Below, one piece after another: positions 1-4,689 of a stretch of DNA of 7,325 nucleotides (positions within the stretch are counted from its first letter, which is position 1; every line of letters starts with the position of its first letter). Origin of the DNA: an uncultured Eubacteriales bacterium (GTDB lineage Bacteria > Bacillota > Clostridia > Lachnospirales > Anaerotignaceae); contig URLB01000102.1 of NCBI GenBank assembly GCA_900548595.1, positions 1 to 7,325 on the forward strand, given 5' to 3'. The notes under the pieces are model-generated. The model saw only the letters and a list, made by a program, of their open reading frames with translations, did not search any database and was not told where the DNA came from. The position numbers were made by a program, and so were the translations under genes.

Positions 1-337
1 TTTCAATTACTTTTAATATTTGTTCTCCGACTCTTTTGCCGTCATCGGTAAGCATTACTTTAGATCTGTATCTCCGTTTTTTTCCACAATCATCAAAAGA
101 TACCAGTCCATGCTCTTCCAAATACGAAACCGCTCTTGAAACAGCCGCCTTGTCTTCCATACATATATTTGAAAGTTCGGCAGCCGTAAACCCTTCATCA
201 CTTTTCATAAGTGTTATAATACACATGGCGTTTGTTCCTTTTAAATCAAATTCCGTCATCTCTTTATTTTTTATTTTTTGGATACATCTGTATATTCTGT
301 TCACAGATAACACAAAAGTTTCAAATCGAGTTATCAC
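1..337 (-). CDS. MarR-family transcriptional regulator (3' end beyond window)
   Basis: Read on the minus strand this frame gives 112 residues and is still open at base 1, so the C-terminus is missing. It has the MarR layout: an N-terminal helix (about 5-25), then a winged helix-turn-helix with TAAELSNICMEDKAAVSRAV at 51-70, the recognition-helix end YLEEHGLV at 72-79, and a basic wing ending KVMLTDDGK at 93-101. MarR proteins are cytoplasmic dimers that usually repress their own operon and respond to small ligands or stress. I chose the GTG at 337 because an in-frame TAA lies just upstream (361-363 region) and an AGGA sits about 9 bases before it. Its promoter and a perfect palindrome lie immediately upstream, which fits autoregulation. 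The genes it controls would lie to the left, outside the window. Family call is firm; ligand and targets are unknown. The first codon is less certain than the frame. Confidence 0.85.
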   Translation of the reverse strand, partial: MITRFETFVLSVNRIYRCIQKIKNKEMTEFDLKGTNAMCIITLMKSDEGFTAAELSNICMEDKAAVSRAVSYLEEHGLVSFDDCGKKRRYRSKVMLTDDGKRVGEQILKVIE

Positions 338-369
338 GCTGCACCGTCCTATTTTTCTTATTTAAGTCG

Positions 370-398
370 ATAATATCATACAGATGTTGACAAGTCAA
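370..398 (-). promoter_or_regulatory. Promoter of the marR-like gene
   Basis: On the minus strand a -35 TTGACT (393-398) is followed after exactly 17 bases by a -10 TATTAT (370-375). This is close to the sigma-A consensus and lies about 30 bases upstream of the GTG start at 337. Confidence 0.7.
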
Positions 399-403
399 CA
401 TCT
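382..403. promoter_or_regulatory. Palindromic operator overlapping the marR -35
   Basis: AGATGTTGAC-AA-GTCAACATCT is a perfect inverted repeat with 10-bp arms and a 2-bp centre. It covers the -35 box of the marR-like promoter. Size and symmetry fit a MarR dimer site, so autorepression is the simplest reading; binding itself is inferred. Confidence 0.7.
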
Positions 404-465
404 TAACAGTATGCCTCTTAGTACCTGCTCATAAAAATTATTGTCTCATATACCTCCCACAACGT

Positions 466-494
466 AAAAAAGGGTATAGCTCTATCTATACCCT
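466..494 (-). terminator. Rho-independent terminator of the SLH gene
   Basis: Minus-strand transcript forms a 9-bp stem (AGGGTATAG at 471-479 with CTATACCCT at 486-494, loop of 6) followed by a run of six T. It lies 26 bases past the SLH stop codon. Confidence 0.8.
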
Positions 495-520
495 CTGCTT
501 AAAAAATACATTCGTTACTA

Positions 521-1231
521 TCAATCAATTATAAGATTCCATACTTCCGTTCCGGTTTCTTTTATTACATACTCATGGGTATTGGACGCTTCCTGCAATG
601 CTGAATAATACCACTTTTCAACGTCTGCGTTATCATACCATGTTTTCATATCAGTCAGCATATCTTCTTTATTTCCCGGTTTTCTGTCAAGCGCATTATT
701 AATAAAGAACGCAGCTTCGGCTCTTGTTATATAATTATTCGGTTTAAATTCTCCATCTGTATACCCTGCCATCCAGCCATCGGATACAGCTGCCTTAATA
801 TACTTTTCCGCCCAATGCCCTTCTATATCTTTAAATATTGCATTTCCTTCTTTTAGATTAGTATATCTTGATATGAGAGCTGCCATTTCGGCCCTTGTTA
901 TATTGTCATCAGGTCTGAAAAATCCGTTTTCACCTGAAACTATACCTTCAGATGCCAATGTATTAATAGCTTCGCTGCTCCACCTGTCCCAGCCTACATC
1001 CTTAAATATAATATCTCTTTTTTCCGATGTTATTTCCGCAAGATTATAAATTACAGCTGCCGCTTCTTCTCTCGTTAAATATTTTTCGGGTCTGATTGTT
1101 CCGTCTTCATATCCGGAAATATACGCCCTGTGGATTCCTCTTTCAGGTTTATTTTCTTCCGCATATATTGTCTGCGGAAAAAACATAGCAGTCATTACGG
1201 TTGCGACTGCAACCAATATTCTTATTTTCAC
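521..1231 (-). CDS. Secreted S-layer homology (SLH) repeat protein
   Basis: A 236-aa exported protein. Residues 1-24 are a signal peptide (basic MKIR, a hydrophobic stretch, cleavage probably after IYA). The rest is SLH repeats: a first one lacking its start (33-64, with GYEDGTIRP and LTREEAAAVI), two full ones (76-121, SGENGFFRPDDNITRAE; 133-178, GYTDGEFKPNNYITRAE), and a degenerate fourth (191-222). SLH domains bind pyruvylated secondary cell wall polymer, so the protein should sit in the cell wall. No catalytic or other extra domain is seen, which is unusual as SLH domains normally anchor something larger. Start: a GTG at 1240 is in frame, but the GGGAG at 1241-1245 region abuts it; that site is 8 bases from the GTG at 1231, which is therefore preferred. 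It has its own terminator and is probably monocistronic. Likely a chromosomal gene outside the mobile element. Confidence 0.85.
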   Translation of the reverse strand: MKIRILVAVATVMTAMFFPQTIYAEENKPERGIHRAYISGYEDGTIRPEKYLTREEAAAVIYNLAEITSEKRDIIFKDVGWDRWSSEAINTLASEGIVSGENGFFRPDDNITRAEMAALISRYTNLKEGNAIFKDIEGHWAEKYIKAAVSDGWMAGYTDGEFKPNNYITRAEAAFFINNALDRKPGNKEDMLTDMKTWYDNADVEKWYYSALQEASNTHEYVIKETGTEVWNLIID

Positions 1232-1267
1232 ATTCCGCACTCCCTTTCAGTATTAAAAGTTCCTAGA

Positions 1268-1295
1268 ATATTATTCCACAAAATGCAGCCTTTAA
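1268..1295 (-). promoter_or_regulatory. Possible promoter of the SLH gene
   Basis: Minus strand: TTAAAG (1290-1295), 16-base spacer, TAATAT (1268-1273), about 37 bases before the start codon. The -35 match is weak and no other candidate is clearly better. Confidence 0.3.
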
Positions 1296-1359
1296 CACAT
1301 TAAAAAGTAATGCAAAATATTTGCTTTTCTTCCAAAATATTTATGCCGTCAGTAACTTT

Positions 1360-1405
1360 AAAAAGCAACAGGCAGGAAAATTTATTATTTTCCTGTCTGC
1401 TTTTT
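1360..1405. terminator. Bidirectional terminator-like hairpin
   Basis: CAGGCAGGAAAAT (1369-1381) pairs with ATTTTCCTGTCTG (1387-1399) over 13 bp with one G-T wobble and a 5-base loop. AAAAAGC on the left and GCTTTTT on the right give a T-run on either strand. It lies between the SLH gene start and the integrase terminator, not directly after any gene here, so it may belong to a chromosomal gene separated from it by the inserted element. Confidence 0.6.
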
Positions 1406-1493
1406 ATCAAAAATCTGCAAGCCTTAAAAAGCCATAAATATCAAGCTTTTTCGGACAAGTTTATTATATAATATGAAAGATTATTACCCTTTT

Positions 1494-1537
1494 TAAAGGG
1501 TCAAAGGGTTTTCTAAAGGGTCAAAATAAGGGTCAAA
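1494..1537. repeat. GGGTCAAA direct repeats
   Basis: TAAAGGGTCAAAA occurs at 1494-1506 and again at 1514-1526, and ATAAGGGTCAAAA at 1527-1539, with a partial copy (TCAAAGGGTT) from 1501. Short direct repeats beside an integrase gene are typical of arm-type binding sites for the integrase N-terminal domain; that role is inferred from position. Confidence 0.6.
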
Positions 1538-1569
1538 AAATAGCCTCTAAGTGTCAAACTTTAGAGGCT
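1535..1569 (-). terminator. Terminator of the repressor-integrase operon
   Basis: AGCCTCTAA (1542-1550) and TTAGAGGCT (1561-1569) form a perfect 9-bp stem with a 10-base loop; on the minus strand it is followed by ATTTTTT. It lies about 75 bases past the integrase stop codon. Confidence 0.75.
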
Positions 1570-1602
1570 TGTTTGTGTTGTTTTCTGTTTGCTTTTTGTA
1601 TA

Positions 1603-1644
1603 AACCATTTGCTTTTTATGCTTTCTCAAATAACCATTTGCTTT
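1603..1644. repeat. AACCATTTGCTTT direct repeats at the integrase 3' end
   Basis: AACCATTTGCTTT is repeated exactly at 1603-1615 and 1632-1644 (29 bases apart), with a shorter relative TGTTTGCTTTTT from 1587. The second copy overlaps the integrase stop codon. Possible second set of recombination-protein sites. Confidence 0.5.
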
Positions 1645-2788
1645 AGACAGGTTTAACGCTGTTTATAAATGTCTCTAGTCTGTCGGCACTTGCTTTTCTC
1701 ATTTCTTCCGTAACGTGTCCATATACATCCAGTGTAAACGCTGCGGTATGGTGTCCTAACGCCTCTTGCACTGTTTTAACATCGTTACCGCTTTGCAATG
1801 ATGATACAGCAAACGTATGTCTTAAATCATGCAAACGGGCATCTGGTATGCCTATATTGCTGACAATCTTCTTAAAATGGCGGTATGTGTAGTTCTGTGT
1901 CAGATGTCCCCCTAGTTCATTGGTAAATACCAAATCATCTTTATTATTCCACATACCATAGGATTTTAATTGGCATTCAGCTTGCCACGCCTTTTGATTT
2001 CTTAATATATTGAGTACATACGGAGCAAGGACAATAGTTCTTGTTTTGCCGTTCTTAAGGCTTGTAAAGTAATAAGAGCCTTTATTAAATTGCAATTGCC
2101 TATAGATATACATAGTACCCTTTTTAAAATCTATGCAATCCCATGTAAGTCCCAATAATTCGCCTTGTCTCAATCCTGTAAACAAATCCACTGTATAAAG
2201 GGATTCGTATTTATCCCCCTTTAAAGCCTCCAATAATTTAGAAATATCGGCATTTTCAAGAGGCTTAATTTGTTTCTTTTCTGGTTTTGGCAATCTACAA
2301 ACATTAGACGGATTGGTTCGCATATATCCTACTTCAACGGCAGTCTCTAACATAGAATGTAATATGCTGTGTATATTTTTGATTGTTACAGGGGATAGCC
2401 CCTCTTTAGTCAATTGGTTATAGAACCGTTGTATAATAGGCGTGTCAAGCCTTGTAAGCTTCACAGAACCCATATTTTTAACTATACGGTTATTTATATA
2501 TGTCGTATATTGCTTTACTGTAAGAGGCTTTAAATTGCTTGTATACTCATTCAACCATATTTCCGCCCAGTCTTTAACGGTATACTTAACAGGCTCTTTA
2601 TAGATACCGTCATCAACTTCTTTACACAACTCCCTTAACTTCTTGCTTACTTCGGCTTGTGTTTTGCCGTATATTGATTTTTGTATCTGTTTCCCTGTAG
2701 AGGGGTTACGCCCTACCGTTATACGAGCCTCCCAACGTCCGTCTTTACGCTGCCTTATAGTTCCGTTCCCCTGTGCGCCTCTTGCCAT
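1643..2788 (-). CDS. int: Tyrosine recombinase (phage/ICE-type integrase)
   Basis: A 381-aa site-specific recombinase that would cut and rejoin attachment sites to integrate and, with an excisionase, excise the element. Domains in order: N-terminal arm-binding domain with the GNGTIRQRKDGRWEARI signature (about 6-60), SAM-like core-binding domain (about 66-165), C-terminal catalytic domain. The catalytic set is complete: R207 (TGLRQGEL), probable K245 (SLKNGKTRT), H320 and R323 (LHDLRHTF), H346 (LGHH), Y356 (VYGH). Start: an upstream in-frame ATG at 2830 has no Shine-Dalgarno and would overlap the repressor gene, while the ATG at 2788 has AGGTGA about 5 bases ahead, so 2788 is preferred. It follows the repressor gene by 25 bases and shares its transcript. 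Length is normal for the family and nothing is broken. Target site is unknown. Confidence 0.93.
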   Translation of the reverse strand: MARGAQGNGTIRQRKDGRWEARITVGRNPSTGKQIQKSIYGKTQAEVSKKLRELCKEVDDGIYKEPVKYTVKDWAEIWLNEYTSNLKPLTVKQYTTYINNRIVKNMGSVKLTRLDTPIIQRFYNQLTKEGLSPVTIKNIHSILHSMLETAVEVGYMRTNPSNVCRLPKPEKKQIKPLENADISKLLEALKGDKYESLYTVDLFTGLRQGELLGLTWDCIDFKKGTMYIYRQLQFNKGSYYFTSLKNGKTRTIVLAPYVLNILRNQKAWQAECQLKSYGMWNNKDDLVFTNELGGHLTQNYTYRHFKKIVSNIGIPDARLHDLRHTFAVSSLQSGNDVKTVQEALGHHTAAFTLDVYGHVTEEMRKASADRLETFINSVKPV

Positions 2789-2813
2789 GTTATCACCTAC
2801 TTTTGCGGTTAAA

Positions 2814-3296
2814 TCATTCTTTTTCTTCATTGTCTTTTTGGTATCTTGGTATCTCTGTTAGTTCTTGCACCCTAACAAGTGCAATTTCCTTGCCAATTGC
2901 ATTCAATTTCCCATAACTATCTAATAGTGCTAGTTCATCAACTCCTAGTGATGGGCGAAAAGCTTTTTTTACCACATCATTATCATGCAGATTTGATATT
3001 TTTAATACAGAACCATTTGGCAAAGCCAAAACTTCTTCCAATTTTTTTATGTCATTACCTTCTATAGCTTGGAAAATTTCGGCTTCTTTTTTAGTTGCAA
3101 ATCCATAAAAATAATATTCATTTAACCCTAATGCTATGGCTATTTTTGAAAGAGTATCATTTTTTAATGGTACGCTTTCAGCTTCATATTTGCGGATGGT
3201 TATTTCTGATACCCCCGCCTTTTTTGCCAACTGTTTTTGAGTTAGACCCATTTCCTTTCGTATTGATTTAATCTCTTGTCCTAGAGAGCTCCTCAT
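2814..3296 (-). CDS. XRE-family (CI-like) repressor
   Basis: A 160-aa DNA-binding protein with an N-terminal HTH of the XRE/Cro-CI type (about 5-62): helix 2 is TQKQLAKKAG (19-28), recognition helix SEITIRKYEAE (30-40). The C-terminal part (about 70-155) ends LVRVQELTEIPRYQ, a tail I have seen in Firmicutes element repressors. It lacks an S24 peptidase Ser/Lys pair and a metallopeptidase HExxH motif, so it is not built for RecA-stimulated self-cleavage; how it is inactivated is unclear. The ATG at 3317 is in frame, but the AGAGGTGATACC site points to the ATG at 3296. It faces the cro-like gene across a 163-base control region with three palindromes, and lies directly upstream of the integrase. 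Inference: it keeps the element quiet and co-expresses integrase. Confidence 0.88.
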   Translation of the reverse strand: MRSSLGQEIKSIRKEMGLTQKQLAKKAGVSEITIRKYEAESVPLKNDTLSKIAIALGLNEYYFYGFATKKEAEIFQAIEGNDIKKLEEVLALPNGSVLKISNLHDNDVVKKAFRPSLGVDELALLDSYGKLNAIGKEIALVRVQELTEIPRYQKDNEEKE

Positions 3297-3350
3297 GGTA
3301 TCACCTCTTTTAAACATTTTATCATAGATAATATAGAATATAAAGATATA

Positions 3351-3370
3351 ATAGATAAAAAAATATCTAT
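3351..3370. promoter_or_regulatory. Operator O1
   Basis: ATAGATA-AAAAAA-TATCTAT, a perfect 7-bp-arm palindrome of 20 bp, between the divergent repressor and cro-like genes and nearest the repressor gene. Confidence 0.7.
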
Positions 3371-3377
3371 ACTAACA

Positions 3378-3406
3378 TTGACAGATAAAAAAATATCTGT
3401 TAATAT
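3378..3406 (+). promoter_or_regulatory. Rightward (early) promoter
   Basis: TTGACA (3378-3383), exactly 17 bases, TAATAT (3401-3406): a near-consensus sigma-A promoter about 55 bases upstream of the cro-like start. Operator O2 fills the spacer, so occupancy should exclude RNA polymerase. Confidence 0.85.
3381..3400. promoter_or_regulatory. Operator O2 inside the rightward promoter
   Basis: ACAGATA-AAAAAA-TATCTGT, perfect 7-bp arms. It starts 30 bases after O1, three helical turns, and covers the end of the -35 and the whole spacer. Confidence 0.75.
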
Positions 3407-3411
3407 ATGAA

Positions 3412-3431
3412 ATAGATAAAAATTTATCGCA
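3412..3431. promoter_or_regulatory. Operator O3
   Basis: ATAGATAAAAATTTATCGCA keeps the same spacing of G and C as O1 and O2 and has a perfect inner palindrome GATAAA-AA-TTTATC. It starts 31 bases after O2 and lies in the early leader, just past the expected transcription start. Confidence 0.6.
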
Positions 3432-3459
3432 TCATTTTTGACAAGGAGGATAAAACAAA

Positions 3460-3660
3460 ATGAAAGCAAATAGAGATAAATTATTTTTGGCTATGGCAAG
3501 AGCTTGCCTTAATTCAAGAGAATTGGCCGAAAAAACAGGAATGCCACGCCCCACAGTAAACAACGTGATTACAGGTAAAAACGTAAGACCGGCATCGTTG
3601 GGAACTGTTGCAAAAGCTCTATGCGTAGACGTAGCGGACATTATCGAAACGGAGGAATAA
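3460..3660 (+). CDS. Cro-like XRE HTH protein
   Basis: A 66-aa protein that is nearly all one HTH domain: SRELAEKTGMPRPTVNNVIT at 19-38 forms helices 2 and 3, followed by LGTVAKALCVDVADIIE at 47-63. Size and position (first gene of the rightward transcript, opposite a repressor gene) match Cro-type early regulators, which compete with the repressor for the shared operators. The ATG at 3460 follows AAGGAGG (3443-3449) by 10 bases, slightly long but clear. The next gene starts 3 bases after its stop, with its Shine-Dalgarno inside the last codons. Which operators it binds is inferred. Confidence 0.85.
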   Translation: MKANRDKLFLAMARACLNSRELAEKTGMPRPTVNNVITGKNVRPASLGTVAKALCVDVADIIETEE

Positions 3661-3663
3661 AGC

Positions 3664-3840
3664 ATGAAATTAACACCGATGAAAGCAATAAGACGCAAGT
3701 GCATTGACTGTTCATGTGGCAGCAGTAATGAAGTTAAGCTTTGCCCTGTTAAGAACTGCCCTTTATACGATTATCGTTTTGGGAAAAGACCGAAAGACGA
3801 TAAAAATATCGATGAAGATATAAAAATAGAAAATGTATAA
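3664..3840 (+). CDS. Small cysteine-rich (probable zinc-binding) early protein
   Basis: A 58-aa protein, MKLTPMKAIRRKCIDCSCG at the N-terminus. Five cysteines (C13, C16, C18, C27, C32) in a C-x2-C-x-C-x8-C-x4-C pattern suggest one structural zinc site, followed by a Tyr/Arg segment (YDYRFGKRP, 35-43) and an acidic, lysine-rich tail. Similar small proteins occur in early operons of Firmicutes prophages and integrative elements, but I know no established function; nucleic acid or protein binding is a guess. GGAGG overlaps the end of the cro-like gene 8 bases before the ATG, so the two are translationally linked. Its stop TAA overlaps an ATG at 3834 that opens the broken frame described next. 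Confidence 0.75.
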   Translation: MKLTPMKAIRRKCIDCSCGSSNEVKLCPVKNCPLYDYRFGKRPKDDKNIDEDIKIENV

Positions 3841-3924
3841 GCTATCTATGCAGTAAACGGAAAATTTGAGGTATTAAAGGGGTATTCCTATTTAGAACAT
3901 CCTAAGAGGCAAGGAGGAATATAA
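3834..3924 (+). pseudogene. Frameshifted remnant of a ~29-aa early gene
   Basis: An ATG overlaps the previous stop codon (ATGTATAA), as in coupled genes, but its frame ends after seven codons (MYKLSMQ). In another frame, bases 3841-3921 are open for 27 codons reading YAVNGKFEVLKGYSYLEH and so on, ending in AGG CAA GGA GGA ATA TAA. Dropping two bases at CTATCTAT would join them into MYKLYAVNGKFEVLKGYSYL plus a short tail. It looks like real coding sequence broken by a small indel. It could also be chance or a sequencing error. Confidence 0.35.
3911..3917 (+). other. Orphan Shine-Dalgarno AAGGAGG
   Basis: A perfect ribosome binding site with no ATG, GTG or TTG in the proper distance downstream. 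It is followed at once by the terminator of the oppositely oriented HTH gene. It suggests that a downstream gene was lost or replaced. Confidence 0.5.
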
Positions 3925-3951
3925 AAAAGACAGAGTATATAACCCTGTCTT
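3923..3951 (-). terminator. Terminator of the antisense HTH gene
   Basis: AAGACAG (3927-3933) pairs with CTGTCTT (3945-3951), loop 11; on the minus strand the stem runs into TTTTTT. The stem overlaps the stop codon of the gene. There is no T-run in the plus direction, so rightward transcripts should not stop here. Confidence 0.65.
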
Positions 3952-4204
3952 AGTCTAAGTTGTTGTTTGATTGTATATCTGACAAGTCAAGCGTAACTTT
4001 TTGCTTGTCATCAATGATAAAAGATAATTCACAATCAAGGAAAGAGGCGAACTTTACAAGGTCAGCCGCCGAAAAACTCCCACGGCTCATTTTATTTCGC
4101 ATAGCTTGGACAGTAATACCGAAATATTCAGCCGCTTCGGATGATTTTTTACCCTTTAAATTCATAAGCGCACGCAGTTTGTTATTAATTGCTATATCAA
4201 CCAC
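3950..4204 (-). CDS. Small HTH regulator antisense to the early operon
   Basis: An 84-aa protein with a Cro/CI-type HTH: KGKKSSEAAEYFGITVQAMR (17-36), then NKMSRGSFSAADLVKFASFLDCELSFIID (37-65). The last 20 residues are polar. Proteins with this FSAADLVKFASFLDCEL-type segment are common small regulators in Firmicutes elements and Clostridia genomes; the target is unknown. The only possible start is the GTG at 4204, since an in-frame TAA lies at 4217-4219. Its ribosome site (AAAGG) is cramped, only 2 bases away. Its promoter sits so close that the leader is about 11 bases. It is the only minus-strand gene between the cro-like and replication genes, so it may control the divergent HTH-ATPase operon, and rightward read-through would make antisense RNA to it. 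Confidence 0.75.
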   Translation of the reverse strand: MVDIAINNKLRALMNLKGKKSSEAAEYFGITVQAMRNKMSRGSFSAADLVKFASFLDCELSFIIDDKQKVTLDLSDIQSNNNLD

Positions 4205-4221
4205 CGCCTTTCTTGATTACT

Positions 4222-4250
4222 ATTATAACGCTATTGAGTATTTGTAGCAA
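4222..4250 (-). promoter_or_regulatory. Promoter of the antisense HTH gene
   Basis: Minus strand: TTGCTA (4245-4250), 17 bases, perfect TATAAT (4222-4227). The expected start of transcription is near 4215, only about 11 bases before the GTG. Confidence 0.7.
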
Positions 4251-4289
4251 TAAGGCAACACTAAATAATCAAAAATGACATATAAACGC

Positions 4290-4318
4290 TTTACAATCAT
4301 AATGCAACATGATAATAT
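4290..4318 (+). promoter_or_regulatory. Probable promoter of the HTH-ATPase operon
   Basis: TTTACA (4290-4295), 17 bases, TAATAT (4313-4318). The -10 lies in the first unit of the repeat array, so a protein binding the array could block it. No equally good promoter is seen nearer the gene. Confidence 0.5.
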
Positions 4319-4495
4319 AGTAATCAAAAGTAATATATAATAACCAAATATAACATATAAGGTTAAATTGCAAGGTAAGAATAAAGGACAGTAACAGTGA
4401 AGTTTGTAAAATACTTTGAAAATTCGATATGGTAATATAGTAACCGAAAACAATATATGACAACCAAATACAACATATAAGATTAAACTACAAAG
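4301..4495. repeat. 120-bp-spaced leader duplication with 18-20-bp sub-repeats
   Basis: 4301-4375 matches 4421-4495 at 60 of 75 positions, and 14 of the 15 differences are transitions. Each copy is made of three related units beginning near TAATATAG, TAATATAT and TAACATAT (4313, 4331, 4351; then 4433, 4451, 4471), most with ACCAAA or similar. A partial relative lies at 4264-4282. The second copy ends in the ribosome binding site of the next gene; the first ends in a degraded version of it. Iteron-like protein sites or an old leader duplication are the two readings. Confidence 0.65.
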
Positions 4496-4506
4496 GAGGT
4501 TATCAC

Positions 4507-4686
4507 ATGGAAAAATTAACATATTCAGTCAAGGAACTAGCGGAAATAATGGGGATAAGCTTAAACGGAGCTTATGACATGACAAATATAGAGGGATTCC
4601 CCGTTATAAAAATAGGCGTTAGAAAGCTGATACCCAAAGCAGCACTTGAAGAATGGTTATTAAAAGCAGGAAAGCAAGGTGAATAA
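4507..4686 (+). CDS. Excisionase-type HTH DNA-binding protein
   Basis: A 59-aa protein made of one MerR-like winged helix (HTH_17/excisionase type): YSVKELAEIMGISLNGAYDM (6-25) is the HTH, FPVIKIGVRKLIPKAALEEW (31-50) the wing and last helix. This fold is used by excisionases, which bend attachment-site DNA, and by small replication or mobilization accessory proteins. AAAGGAGG lies 7 bases before the ATG, the best ribosome site in the window. It is the first gene of a two-gene operon with the ATPase, which starts after TAA CCG in the same frame. Its place next to a replication ATPase rather than next to int leaves open whether it acts in excision or in replication control. Confidence 0.78.
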   Translation: MEKLTYSVKELAEIMGISLNGAYDMTNIEGFPVIKIGVRKLIPKAALEEWLLKAGKQGE

Positions 4687-4689
4687 CCG

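Larger units (their letters stand above)
1410..1642. other. Gene-free end of the element; candidate attachment region
   Basis: No coding frame is credible here. It contains a weak AAAAAGC/GCTTTTT hairpin (1426-1451), the GGGTCAAA repeats, the integrase terminator and the ACCATTTGC repeats. Attachment sites usually lie beside the integrase 3' end, so attL or attR is expected in this stretch or just left of it. No tRNA gene is present, and the matching repeat at the far end is outside the window, so the core cannot be placed. Confidence 0.4.

Noticed and set aside
36..365. Plus-strand 109-codon open frame
   Set aside because: It is the mirror of the MarR-like gene, which has a clear family match, promoter and operator on the minus strand.
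1240..1642. tRNA gene as integration target
   Set aside because: No cloverleaf-like sequence or GTTCRA/T-arm motif found on either strand.
2789..2830. Longer integrase N-terminus from the ATG at 2830
   Set aside because: No ribosome site, overlap with the repressor stop, and a much better AGGTGA-ATG at 2788.
4301..4495. CRISPR-like array
   Set aside because: Units are 18-20 bp, contiguous and imperfect, without unique spacers, and no cas gene is present.
4223..4522. Minus-strand open frames (99 and 64 codons) over the leader repeats
   Set aside because: Low-complexity Ile/Tyr/Leu/Cys composition produced by AT-rich repeats, antisense to a promoter and ribosome site; no family resemblance.
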